A stretch of DNA of 64,000 bases from NCBI RefSeq assembly GCF_000182925.2, contig NC_026501.1, forward strand, positions 558,001 through 622,000, given 5' to 3'. Position numbers and translations under genes: made by a program. This DNA is from Neurospora crassa OR74A (taxonomy: Eukaryota; Ascomycota; Sordariomycetes; Sordariales; Sordariaceae). This document shows, piece after piece, positions 1-10,307 of this stretch (the first letter of the stretch is position 1; each line of letters opens with the position of its first letter). The notes beneath the pieces were generated by a model, which was not told the origin of the DNA, ran no database searches, and saw nothing but the letters and a program-made list of their open reading frames with translations.

Positions 1-1238
1 AGAAAACATGAGTCAATGCTTGATTAAAGCACGAAATCACAACGCGATACGTTCGGCCCGCAGGGTTGGGTGCGTGATTGCAAAAGCATCCGGAAGATAA
101 CATCAACGGAATGCTCATAACTGATCACAATGAGATATCATGAGATAGTGATGCTGAATACTTGATGCGATACCCAACGGAGAAAGAGTTGAGTACGAGT
201 TGTATAGTTTGTTAATTTGTTGAAAATGGAGAAATCTCGACCTATACCACAACAAGGCATGATTTTCTGATGTTCCCGTCAGACGAAGTTGAATTGAACA
301 CCCGCACTTTAATCAACCGACCAAAGTCGAAATGAACTTTGCTGAGGTTGGTGGTAGTAAGCGCCAATCAAACAACGCATAGCCGGACGTTGAATCATCT
401 TTGTTCGAGCTTGGTGGTTACTAAACCACCAATTCAGGCGTTCAGCGACGGAGAAAATTAAGCAAATCAAAAACACGCTGTAGCTTCATTTGGCCCCCCC
501 ATCTTCCACTACTATCTCCGACCCCCCAACCCGCCATAACTATTACTATCATCTTCTCGCCGAAAACACCACGCTCAACGTTATCGAACGGCTAAGTGAG
601 TTATGAAGCACGACTCGCACTGCCACCATCGTAGGGCGGAGGTGTTTACAAAGTTGTGTTGTGAAATCGTAATTGGTAGTGTTTTTGAGGGAGAGGCCTT
701 GTTGTTCGTTATTATCTGTATATAGACTAGTACCCGCTACCTAGAATAGATGATACAGCCTAGGTAGTCTAATATGTCAATCGGCTATATATCGTTTATT
801 CTTTAAAAAAGAAGAGATAATGGAGGCTACTAATCTAGGTAGGTAGGTAGGCAAATTACTGTGATTACCCTACATACCTAGTCCGAGGTTAGGTACATTA
901 GTACGGTTTTTGCCAATGAAGTTTTTTGATTGATGCTTTCTGCTTAGTAGGTACCTTTTGTTTGTTTGCCAGGCGGGGATGAATTATAATAGGTACCTCC
1001 AAGGTGGTGGTAACTACCTACCTAGGTAGGTAGGTATCGATGTTGTCCTGCACTGCACTGTACTGCACGAGCGAAGCTAAGCTAAGCTAAGCTAAGCTAA
1101 GCTAAGCTCACTCACTTCTGCAGCAGTTGCGTACGTACCTACATACCTAGACGGAGGTAAGTAAACAAGCAAGCAGGTTCGGAGGTTCCGAGGTTACTAG
1201 GTACGGTTGCTGTTTGACTTTAAGTAAGTAAGTAAGTG

Positions 1239-1275
<37 letters not shown>

Positions 1276-1521
1276 CTAACTAACTAACTAACTAACTAGT
1301 CTAGCAAGAAGCAAGAAGCAAGAAAATAGTACAGCAAAAGTAGTGGGTATATCTGGAGGGTGATGGTCGACAGAAGAAAAAAAAATGCAAAAGAAGAGGA
1401 GGAGGAGGAAAAAAAAGAAAGAAAAGAAAGAAGACCCTAAGGTTGCAAGAACTTTTGAAATTTGAAATCTAGAAAAATCATCCCATCCCGTCGTCGTCGT
1501 ACCTTTCTGTGCTATATGAAG

Positions 1522-1553
<32 letters not shown>

Positions 1554-1858
1554 GAGAAAGAAATGGAATCCCACGGGCCGACCAAAAGATCTGCTTCAGA
1601 TCCTGTATATATCCATATAACGACGCCATACCACGCCATGCTATCAACACCAACTTTTTGCCTTTTCCCTTGATGCTTTCTTTTCCTTTTTTTTCTTTTC
1701 TTGTATATGGTTTCCCCCAAACCAGTCCAGTCCAAGGCATAATACCAACAAACCAACCACCCAACACAACCCAACACCAATATAACAAAGCAACATCATG
1801 AAAGCAAAGAACTATAGCCCATCAAACCCACCTTTAACCTCCCCATCAAAAAAGAAGC
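1..1858. repeat. Intergenic spacer rich in microsatellites
   Basis: No convincing gene is visible. The stretch holds TAGGTAGG runs (about 832-852), a long palindrome of CCTA/TAGG units centred near 1024, a pentamer AGCTA array (about 1074-1107), an AAGT array followed by an AACT array (about 1222-1298), and a run of 25 A (1522-1546) followed by purine-rich sequence. Open frames here come from the repeats themselves. Confidence 0.8.
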
Positions 1859-2218
1859 CTACCGACCTCCCCCACGACCCCGAGCAGGTCCCCGTCCATA
1901 CCGATACGGATCCCTTGGATCAAAGTGCTTGCCCATGAACATGGGTTGAAACGGGGGTTCCGACCTCGCCAGGCCATCCCACTCGGGTTCGCGCTCGGGA
2001 ACGACGTCTACAGGAGGCGTATTGGGGAACGTCTCTTCCGGACCGGCGTACAGTGGAGCCAAGATGGGTCGCCTTGCTGTTGTTGTTGTTGTTGTGTTTC
2101 TGTCGTCGGTAGGTGGCTTGAGACAATTTGCGCCTTCGTCGAAGCTTGCGATGAGGATGGAATCGGTTGGTGAGTGGGCTACGGTGGTGGATGATGATGA
2201 TGATGAAGAGGAGGAGTC
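1859..2218 (-). other. In-frame open continuation behind the stop at 2219-2221
   Basis: Directly after the TAG at 2219-2221 the same minus-strand frame stays open for 119 codons and ends at a stop at 1859. The content looks coding: a Ser run, a Thr run, a Pro/Glu-rich middle and a C-terminal Arg/Gly tail (RGPARGRGGGR). It could be the true C-terminus of the gene at 2219-2857, reached by an unrecognised intron, by read-through, or lost by a mutated stop. It could also be 3' UTR that is open by chance. I found no strong donor that would remove the TAG in frame. Confidence 0.35.
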
Positions 2219-2857
2219 CTAGTCCGTCTTTTTCATCGTGTTGGTTTTTATGTTGGGGTTGGGATTAAAGGTAGGGAGGGTTGGTTCAGAAAACGGGTGG
2301 TATTGGTACTGGTCTTGGTCGTCGTCGACGTAAGTGCGGTTGTCGTCATCGGAGGAGGGTGAGGAGGATAAGTATCTGTTGTTGAATGCTGGGTCCCAGT
2401 GGGAGTCTTCGGCCACAACGCCTAGGCCGTTGCGAGGGCGCGGACGCCAGAGGGAATTACGTCCTTCAGTTGGGACAGTCGCACTCCGACGGGTTCTGGT
2501 GCGCAAGGGTGGATATTTGTTAGGGACCTTATGATCGTGACCGTCTTCATCAATGTGGTCGGATACTCTCTCGGACAACCGACGATTAGAATTATATGTG
2601 CGACCAGAATCTTGAGTGCCGCGGCTGGAAGTACTAGAAGTATCATTATGCTGAGAAGAAGATCTAGTCATAGACGACGACGACGACGACGACGGAGTAG
2701 CGAGCGACGCATTAGGTTGAGGATGGACATTATCATCATTAAGAGGCGTCTGCCCGGGAATCGTCCGCAGAAACTCGCGCCTCGACCGCTCCTCCGCGCG
2801 TTGTTCCATCTCCCGCCGCTCATAAAACTCCTTGGCTGTTTCATAGCGTCCATTCAT
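2219..2857 (-). CDS. Unrecognised Ser-rich protein, start uncertain
   Basis: From the first in-frame ATG (2857) the frame encodes 212 residues. A charged, probably helical N-terminal part (NGRYETAKEFYERREMEQ, then REFLRTIPGQTP) leads into a Ser/Thr/Asp-rich disordered tail. Family and function are not recognised. Coding character seems to continue upstream of the ATG (DDFAEYHIRRLWVNRSGQDL is encoded at about 2890-2950). That frame is open right up to the stop codon of the phosphoacetylglucosamine mutase gene and is in the same frame as it. A TTTTAG acceptor-like site lies at about 2958-2963, so an upstream exon or non-ATG start is possible. The downstream in-frame extension is listed separately. 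The gene leaves essentially no room for a separate 3' UTR of its neighbour. Confidence 0.45.
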   Translation of the reverse strand: MNGRYETAKEFYERREMEQRAEERSRREFLRTIPGQTPLNDDNVHPQPNASLATPSSSSSSSMTRSSSQHNDTSSTSSRGTQDSGRTYNSNRRLSERVSDHIDEDGHDHKVPNKYPPLRTRTRRSATVPTEGRNSLWRPRPRNGLGVVAEDSHWDPAFNNRYLSSSPSSDDDNRTYVDDDQDQYQYHPFSEPTLPTFNPNPNIKTNTMKKTD

Positions 2858-2980
2858 GGCTTCTTTTCGCCTTTTAAGAAATGCATCAAGATCTTGCCCG
2901 CTCCGATTAACCCACAAACGCCGTATATGATACTCCGCAAAATCATCACTATCTGAATTCGAACTAAAATCACACCTGCT

Positions 2981-4692
2981 CTACTGGCTGTTTCCGCCGA
3001 ATCGCTCAATAATCTGCGCAACCTGCTTGGCGAGCTCAATGGCCTCACTGTTGGTGGCGGCCTCGGCGTACACACGGCAGGCGTTCTCGGTACCACTGGC
3101 GCGGGCAAAGGCACGGGCATCCTTGTACTTTTTGACGGCGGCATCGATCTGCTCCTGGGCACCTTCGGGGTGGGACAGGCGACGCTCGGCATCAGTGGTC
3201 TGGAAGAGATCCTTGTTGCCGACGACAACGCGGACGAGCCTGTTGGGAAGATCGTTGTAGGTCATGGCCCAGTCACGGAGGGACCAGTTCTTGTGCGCCA
3301 GGATGACCTCAACGAGGAGCATGTCGGAGATGGCGTCACCGACGGTCTGGTTGATCAGGTCGCTGAGGGCGGCGAGGGTGGTGAGAGCATCTTGCTGGGC
3401 GGGGGACTGCGGCTCGGTGGTCTTGAAGGCTCTCAGAGCATCAGGAGAGAAGAGAACGGTGCCGTGGCCGTTGGCCTCAAAGTAGACACCGATATCGAAG
3501 CTCTGGGCGACGTGGTGGAGGTGCTTGACGCCAGTGGGAGTGCACATGACGGGCAGCTTAAGGTGGGAACGGATGTAGTTGGTGCTAGCACCGTTGGCAT
3601 AGGCGGTCTGGACAACACCAATGCGGAGCTCATCCTTGAGACCGGCGCTCTCGACAAGGTCACCGATGAAGGAGGCAGCAAGAGAGGAGATGCGGTCACC
3701 GTCGAGCATGAAGAAGCCGGTATCGGGATCGATCCAGTAGTAGATTAAGCGGTCGGCATCGCCATCGAGAGAGCAGGACCTTACGCCGGGCTGGGGCGCG
3801 GGCTTGGGGGGAGCGCGTTGCTTGGTCTTGACGAAATCGGCACCGGACTAGGAGAAGGAAGACAGAAGTTAGGTTTAATCATCAACAAAGCAGAATGCGA
3901 AATTGAGCTACTTACCTCGAGGTTGAGGACCTCGGGACGCAGAACGTCGTCATTGACGATCTTGACCTCAAAATTGACCTTGTCCTGGGGAACGTGCTTG
4001 AGGAACTCGGCGAGCTTGGGGCCTCCGACACCGTTGGCGCAATCGACAATCAAGGGGCCGTTGATTCTCCTGCCCTTCAAGGCGCGAACGAAGGCATCGG
4101 CCATCTTCTTGTAGTATCCGACTTCGCTGACTTCGCCGTAGGAGGTGGGGGTGCCTTCAGTGTTGGTAGCGCGGACCAAGTAGTGCAGCTGAGGGGTAGT
4201 CAAAATCTTATAGTCGACCTGCTCTGTCTCGGTAGCTTCCAAGGCGGCGGCAAGGGCGGCGACAAGAGTGTGGCCGGATGGCCTCGTGTCGCGTCCATAG
4301 ATGACCTTGGCGGGAGCACTCAGGTCGATCTTGAGGTCGGTCGCAAGCTGGTTGTAGTATTGGACAAGGTCCTCCGGGGTAGGAGCGTTGACGAGGTTGG
4401 TCGCAAGATGCTCCCAGTCCTGCTCGAGCATCTCGCCCATGGGGTCAACGATCTTGACACCATTGTCGACGGCGGGGTTGTGACTAGCGGTGATCATGAC
4501 ACCGATGGTCTGGGAGTTGAGCTTGCGGCTGCGCAGAGACGCCAGCAAGCCGACGCGGAAGGTGACGCCGTCGAGCAGGTCAGCCTTCATGCGGAACCCC
4601 GCAGTGCCATACTTGTATAGCTGCCCCTGCTCCAAGGGAACAATGGCATGCTTCTGGGCAGCAGCCAGGATGCGTTCGTCGTGATGCGCCAT
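2981..4692 (-). CDS. agm1: Phosphoacetylglucosamine mutase
   Basis: Interconverts GlcNAc-6-phosphate and GlcNAc-1-phosphate in the cytosol, the step before UDP-GlcNAc that supplies chitin, N-glycans and GPI anchors. Two exons: 4692-3916 and 3847-2981, with a 68-nt intron (GTAAGT at 3915, CTAG acceptor). The joined frame gives 547 residues, normal for the family. The phosphoserine loop ITASHNP (Ser about 70), the Mg-binding loop DGDAD (about 287-291, formed just after the intron) and the C-terminal phosphate-binding segment ASGTEN (about 509-514) are all visible. These mark the phosphohexomutase superfamily, and the N-terminal spacing is that of AGM1/PCM1 rather than ordinary phosphoglucomutase. 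ATG 4692 is the first in-frame ATG. It diverges from the MUS81 gene across about 1.4 kb. Confidence 0.95.
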
Positions 4693-6053
4693 GGGAGGAA
4701 ATTCGGAGGGGGGGGTATATTGATTGTCTTGTGTTCTACTCAGCTGGTCCTGCGGTTTGAAGTTGGATCAGGAGAATGGAGAAGCGCAGATGGAAGGGGA
4801 GAAGGAGGAGGAGGAGGAGGGGGTGGGATATGAAGGGCGGTCGGAGGAAGGCTGCGTGAGGAAGCCAGCCAGATGTGGTAGTATACTATGCCCCTGTGGA
4901 AGAAGACAGAAAGGGGGGTTGGTCCGTCACAAGTAGAATAGATTGATACGATGGGGTGCACGATGGAGATCGATTGGATCGTCTTTGCTTGGATTTTGCC
5001 GGCTGGCAACGTGCACGAATCCACACGCAGTCCACATTCAGTGTAAAGTGCAGCAACAATAACAACAAACAAACGCATGAGCTGGTTTCAGGATGCTCTC
5101 TCTCCATTCCCTCCAGCTTCTTTCCATTCGTACCTGATGTGTTGTATGGATCTGGCAGGTTCCACAGATCCACTGAGCTGTAACTAAGTAGGCACTTATT
5201 CTGAGAGACTTCTTGAACGTAGCCAGCCAGGCCCGTGACGGCAACAATTGTATTGACAAGTTCCAAAGGGTTCCAACGTGAGTGAGAAACAAAGACTGAT
5301 CAATGCAGCCTCGTGCAAGACAAAAGGGGACCCGACTCCCCCAAAGTGGGACTGCCCTGGCTGCTAACAGAAAGAATGGGGATGAACTGAACTCAACTCA
5401 ACTCAACATTCCCGCGAGGGGAGCTCCCGTCTTCCACTTCGGAGCTTTCTGCGGTCTTGGGGTTGGGGGGGGGGGGCACCGCACCGTTGAGGTGAGCTGA
5501 TGAGGGGCTGCAAGGTGACGGATGGGGAAATAGTGGGAGCCGCTAGTGCAAATCACCCCGAGCATTAGGATCCACTTGCACGTCATGCCCAGCCCGCGGT
5601 TTGCTATCTCTAGCGCACCTCAGCCCTCGAAAATTGTTAGTGCATGTTAGCGTCCCCTGGATGGTCCACCTTCTACCGGCCGTTTGCCGCCGTTGGGTTG
5701 CTCGGTCGACTCTCTTTTCTTTTCTTTCCCCGAAACCAATTTACACGACAAACGCGCAGTCCGTCTCCGAGACGCGTCTCACCGGGCAGCAACCTTGACT
5801 GTTGCTTATACTTTTGACAACGACAGCCTTGGACCCGGTGGTCGATGATGACTTGCTAAAGTTGTTTGGCTTGCCTTTGGAACCTTTTTGGAATTCTGCT
5901 TTTCTCGCACATTCCTGCCATTATCTTCCTGTTATTCCACTACAACGAACATTGTGTTTCTTTGTTCTTGGTTTCTTGGGATTCATCTTGGAAGGGTTGA
6001 TTATAAAACATCTTTCTTTTCCTGTTTCCATCTGCTGTAATCGCTTCATCATC
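4693..6053. promoter_or_regulatory. Divergent spacer between agm1 and mus-81
   Basis: Head-to-head intergenic region that must contain both promoters and 5' leaders. A run of 12 G lies at 5465-5476, with GGA/GGT-rich sequence near 4800-4830. No clear TATA box was identified and no conserved gene is visible. The frame upstream of 6054 is open back to about 5802 but holds no ATG. Confidence 0.6.
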
Positions 6054-7991
6054 ATGGCTGGCGATACTGGTGCTAACCCGCTGTTTCTCGGTTGGGTCAA
6101 GGAGTGGTGGGATACCGCCCGTGAACACAACACCAAAGGCGCCCCCACCTACAAGAAGGCATACAACTCACTCAAAGCATGTCCATTGACTTTCCAACAT
6201 CCTTCGGAACTCCAGGTACTCAACGGGTTTGGCCCCACAATCAGTCAAAGACTTACAGACAGGCTTAAACAATATTGCGAGGAAAATGGCCTCCCCATGC
6301 CCAAACATCCCAAGAGGAAGCGAACGTTGGAGTTAGAATCAGCTCTTGCGGCAGCGGGTGCCGTACAAGATGAACAACCACCACCTCCCAAGAGAGCCAG
6401 GACAGCCCGACCTTATGTTCCGAAGCTGAACAGCGGCGCATATGCTCTGCTCATGGCTCTTTCAGAACTTGGACCCAAAGAGTTCATGGACAAGACCACG
6501 CTTATCGCCAAAGCCCAACCTTATTCTGAACACTCCTTCACCGTTCCTACCATGGCAAACAAATCGTATACGGCTTGGGATTCCATGAAGACGCTCGAAC
6601 AAAAAGAACTGGTCTGGTTACGTGGTCTGCCTTCCAAAAGATATTCGTTGACAGATGAAGGCTGGGAAGTGGTCAAGCGGATGAAGGAAGCACAGAACCT
6701 CGTGGATGGAGTGGCTGGGAGCGCTAATACGTCAAGGAACGCCATTGCTAGTGGCAGCGGTACTTCCAATCCCAATCGCAGTGAGAACGTCAACCCTAAT
6801 CGTCAAGACAGCGGAGTCAAGCGGGAAAGTCGATACACGCCTCTTGACTTGAAGCCGTTTGTTACGACTACAGCAACCCCGGAACGACCACTGCAGCCAA
6901 AACCTCACACGGCAAATTCAGAATATAGTATCATCATCGATAGTGACGACGAAGACCCCAAGTATGATGAAGAGGACCGGAAACCCATTATCCGAGACAC
7001 GACAAACCGCGACTACATCGACTTGGTAGCAGACGGCGATTCTGTGCCTGACGAGTCCAACTTGCCCCATTTTACCCCCATCAGACTAGCCCCCGGCTCC
7101 TTCACAGTCGAACTAGTCCTCGACACCCGCGAAGTCCAAGCCAAGAACAACCGGGACCACATCCAGGAAGAGCTCTCCAAACTCGGCGTTCGACCCGTCA
7201 TGCGGAGTCTCGAGCTCGGCGACGTCCTCTGGATAGCCAAGTGCAAGCAACCGGGCTGGCTTAACAGGCTAGGCGCCGAAGGTGACGAGGTCGTCCTGGA
7301 TTACATTGTCGAGCGCAAACGCCTGGATGATCTTATTGGGAGCATCAAGGACGGGCGCTTCCGCGAGCAAAAGTACCGGTTGAAGCGATCGGGCATGAAG
7401 AATGTTGTCTACATTATCGAGAACTACAACATCGACATGGATATCCGACGCCAGTACCAGGACGCAATGGACACGGCCATGGCGTCGATCCAGGTCGTCA
7501 ACGGTTATTTCCTGAAGAAGACAGACACGATTGCCGAGTCGATCCGGTACTTGGCGGCGGTGACGTATATGCTCAAGGAGATATACGAGAGCAAGCCGCT
7601 GTTTGTCATTCCAACTCAGGTCCTGACGGCCAAGAATTACTTGCCGCTGGTGAAGCATTTGCGGGAGAAAGAGCCGTCCAGGGGGTACTATATCAGTTAT
7701 CCGGCATTTGCATCGCTGGTTTCCAAGTCGGAGATGATGACGCTGAAGGATGTGTTTATCAAGATGTTGATGTGTATCAGGAGGCTGTCGGGAGAAAAGG
7801 CGATTGAGATTCAAAAGGTGTGGAAGACGCCGTATCAGCTGGTCAAGGCGTTCGAGGCTTGCGGGAGTGACGAGAATGGGAAAAAGAAGCAGAAGGTTTT
7901 GGTGATGAGTATGCTTTCGCACCTTGTGGATCGGAGGAATGTAGATAAGGGACTGAGTGAGAGGATTGCGGATGTTTGGGGTTTTCTGTGA
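6054..7991 (+). CDS. mus-81: Crossover junction endonuclease MUS81
   Basis: Catalytic subunit of the Mus81-Eme1/Mms4 structure-specific nuclease, which cuts 3' flaps, stalled forks and joint molecules in the nucleus. Intronless frame of 645 residues. The N-terminal helix-hairpin-helix is at about 35-72 (LNGFGPTISQRL), followed by a linker and a winged-helix-like segment (about 120-205), then a disordered region. The ERCC4-type nuclease domain starts with VLDTREV (Asp about 357), continues with a GDV Asp (about 390) and has the signature ERKRLDD (Glu 420, Arg 421, Lys 422). C-terminal HhH sequence follows. ATG 6054 is chosen because it starts at the conserved N-terminus and no ATG lies further upstream in frame. 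All catalytic residues appear intact. Confidence 0.96.
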   Translation: MAGDTGANPLFLGWVKEWWDTAREHNTKGAPTYKKAYNSLKACPLTFQHPSELQVLNGFGPTISQRLTDRLKQYCEENGLPMPKHPKRKRTLELESALAAAGAVQDEQPPPPKRARTARPYVPKLNSGAYALLMALSELGPKEFMDKTTLIAKAQPYSEHSFTVPTMANKSYTAWDSMKTLEQKELVWLRGLPSKRYSLTDEGWEVVKRMKEAQNLVDGVAGSANTSRNAIASGSGTSNPNRSENVNPNRQDSGVKRESRYTPLDLKPFVTTTATPERPLQPKPHTANSEYSIIIDSDDEDPKYDEEDRKPIIRDTTNRDYIDLVADGDSVPDESNLPHFTPIRLAPGSFTVELVLDTREVQAKNNRDHIQEELSKLGVRPVMRSLELGDVLWIAKCKQPGWLNRLGAEGDEVVLDYIVERKRLDDLIGSIKDGRFREQKYRLKRSGMKNVVYIIENYNIDMDIRRQYQDAMDTAMASIQVVNGYFLKKTDTIAESIRYLAAVTYMLKEIYESKPLFVIPTQVLTAKNYLPLVKHLREKEPSRGYYISYPAFASLVSKSEMMTLKDVFIKMLMCIRRLSGEKAIEIQKVWKTPYQLVKAFEACGSDENGKKKQKVLVMSMLSHLVDRRNVDKGLSERIADVWGFL

Positions 7992-8162
7992 GAAGAGGCC
8001 AAGGAGCCTTGTTTGAATAATTGTCTTGTATAGCAAAAGTCCTGGACACGAGCTTATGTCTAGTACATGTCACGAATGGTATCATACTCATCTCAATTTT
8101 TGGTTTTTCCCCTTCCTTATTGAAACCGCTGTCATTCGTATCCACCCTCACTTTCGGTCACC

Positions 8163-8935
8163 TCAAGAAAACCCCTGCTTCACAATTCCCTCAACAACCT
8201 TCTCCAACAACCCCCTCCCCTTCTTCTTTTCTTCCCCCTGGCCCTGTTCCCCAGCACTGCCAGACCCCAACAACCCCTCCAAATACCCCCTCAAACTCTT
8301 CTCCACATACTTGGCCGTCATATCCACCTCCACATTCACCGTCTCGCCCACTTTTTTTCCTGCCACCACCACCCGTTCCTGCGTGTACGCAATCAACATC
8401 ACCTCCCACCACTCCTCCTCATCATTCACCGCCGTCACCGTCAAACTCGTTCCATCCAGCGCAATAAACCCCTTGTACACCACATACCGCAACACCTCCT
8501 TGTTTTTAGGTCTGAACCGGAACGTCAACGCCTCCCCATCGGGCGTGATCTTGATGATCTCCGCTACCGTGTCGACGTGGCCCTGAACAAAGTGGCCGCC
8601 CATGCGGGTGTCGGCGCGCACGGCCCTCTCCAGGTTCACGCGCGATCCGGAACGGAGGGAGCCGAGGTTGGTGAGCCGGAGCGTCTCGGGGGCGATGCCG
8701 ACGGTGAAGGAGGCCGAGGGGGTCAGGGTGAAGGAGGTGACGGTGAGGCAGACGCCGTTGACGGCGATGGAGTCGCCTAGGTGGCAGTCGGAGAGCAGAC
8801 CAGAAGAAGAAGAGGAGGAAGAAGAAGAGGGGAGGAGGGTGATGGTGAGGGTTGTGCCGTTTTTGGAAAGGGGGTCGTTGGGGGTGTAGGTTGTCACCTC
8901 TGTTTTGATATCGAAGGAGTTAGTGAGGGTGTTCA

Positions 8936-8968
<33 letters not shown>

Positions 8969-9073
8969 CTGATGATGACGATGGGTGGGAAAACGGGGTG
9001 AAAAAGGGGGGAGGGCAAAAAGGGGAGAAGGGGAGAACGGACCTCCGATTTCTTCGACTATGCCGGTGAACAT
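8163..9073 (-). CDS. rib5: Riboflavin synthase (alpha chain)
   Basis: Dismutates two 6,7-dimethyl-8-ribityllumazine molecules into riboflavin plus a pyrimidine, the last step of vitamin B2 synthesis. Exon 1 is 9073-9043 and encodes the diagnostic MFTGIVEEIG. Exon 2 is 8899-8163. The 143-nt intron has a CACTAAC branch-like site and a CAG acceptor, and carries a GAT/ATC trinucleotide run (about 8936-8968). The joined product is 255 residues with the family's two tandem lumazine-binding barrels: the first contains GDSIAVNGVCLTV, the second GGHFVQGHVD and ALDGTSLTVT. A short Ser run (about 33-42) in the first barrel and a Lys/Gly-rich tail look like loop expansions. The gene diverges from the GT17 gene and converges on MUS81. 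Confidence 0.95.
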
Positions 9074-9802
9074 GTTGGTGGTTATTTAGAAGGGTACGAT
9101 GATTTGGAAGTTGTTTTTGGAGTGAGATTCGCTCGTTGCTTGCGAGATATTAGAAGAGAGTTGAGTTTATTAAGGTAAGTCGGAGGTTGTTGTTGGTGGT
9201 GATAACTGATGAGTGAGAATGCGCCGTGTCCCCCGTTTTCCGCGGGGTTCCAGTATCGATGACAGATGCTGAGTGATGTGACGGACCCCCCCGCCGCGCG
9301 GATGGACCGGCCTCGGCACTGCTAGGTACCTCTAGCGGCTAATAGTGGGGCTTGCTGTGCCGGGTTATTGCAACTTGCGCCGGAGCCGAGGCCGGAGGGA
9401 GTGATGATGGCTACGGGGGTATGAGATATTATAAGTTGTTGTTTGTTTATAGATCATTATCCAAACTACCTAGTATCAGACCTCTTCACACAACAAGCAA
9501 CATGCTTCCTTAACAACTGGCCAAGCGTGTTCTTTTGTTCTTCTGGTTAGGGTTATGCATGGCAGGATGTCTAGGGTTGTGTAGGGACGAACTGATACCC
9601 AGAAATTCCATTGACGACCCTGACATTTTCCAGTAACAACAATCTTCTCCAAAGCAGAAGCAGCGAACCTTCATCACTCCTCAAGGGAGCAGACGCAGAG
9701 TGTTCACATGTGGCTACTACGTATCATTCTGAACTATGATTCCGGTCTGAACAGCCACGCCGGTCGTCTCCAATATACGAGCTTTGACACAGATCAGCCG
9801 TC

Positions 9803-9835
<33 letters not shown>

Positions 9836-10307
9836 AGCGACTTGGGTCCCCTTGGAACTAAGCTTTCGTTTTGTCTCTGCCCATCTCCCCACAACAACAC
9901 ATTGATCTGCATTTCAAACGTTAGTCCGAGTCTCAGCAAGGATCTTGGTTGCACGGCGACCAATATCATCTGCTGGTGTTGTTAAACTAAGCAAGCCCGT
10001 CAGGAACCGGGCAACCACCGGGTATAAATCCATGTGCGGGGGAGGATACCCGTTGCCTGGGGCCAGAGTCAGACCCTCAGATGAGATCGTCAGGGTGTTA
10101 AGAGTTTCCAAGTATGGAACTTCGACGTCACTCTTGTCTGTGCCCTTTCTTTCGTTTGTTCAAATCTCCCTCGTTTGTTTACTTTTACTTCACTTCCATC
10201 AAAGCCTCCGGCTGGTTCTGTACTTAGGGAAATTATCCCCCCCCTGATTCCTCCGTTCACATTCCCACGTTTTCTTACCGCTACCGGGCAATAACCAACC
10301 AACCATC
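9074..10307. promoter_or_regulatory. Divergent spacer with a 29-base poly-G tract
   Basis: Head-to-head region between riboflavin synthase and the GT17 gene. It contains an uninterrupted run of 29 G (9805-9833) and a TATAAA at 10023-10028, about 280 bp upstream of the GT17 start. No gene is visible; small open frames across the G run are Gly/Pro artefacts. Confidence 0.6.
10023..10028 (+). promoter_or_regulatory. Possible TATA box for the GT17 gene
   Basis: TATAAA lies about 280 bp upstream of ATG 10308 in the correct orientation. The spacing allows a 5' leader of about 250 nt. Assigned from sequence match only. Confidence 0.3.

Noticed and set aside
1288-1788. Phe/Leu-rich minus-strand open frame across the poly-A tract
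   Set aside because: Product of homopolymer and repeat sequence; no splice or motif support.
5802-6053. In-frame hydrophobic extension upstream of MUS81
   Set aside because: It contains no ATG (the frame is open from a TTG), reads like leader sequence, and the conserved N-terminus begins at 6054.
8900-8936. Riboflavin synthase starting at an ATT-type codon near 8936
   Set aside because: This is intron sequence; the family N-terminus MFTGIVEEIG is encoded by an upstream exon at 9043-9073.
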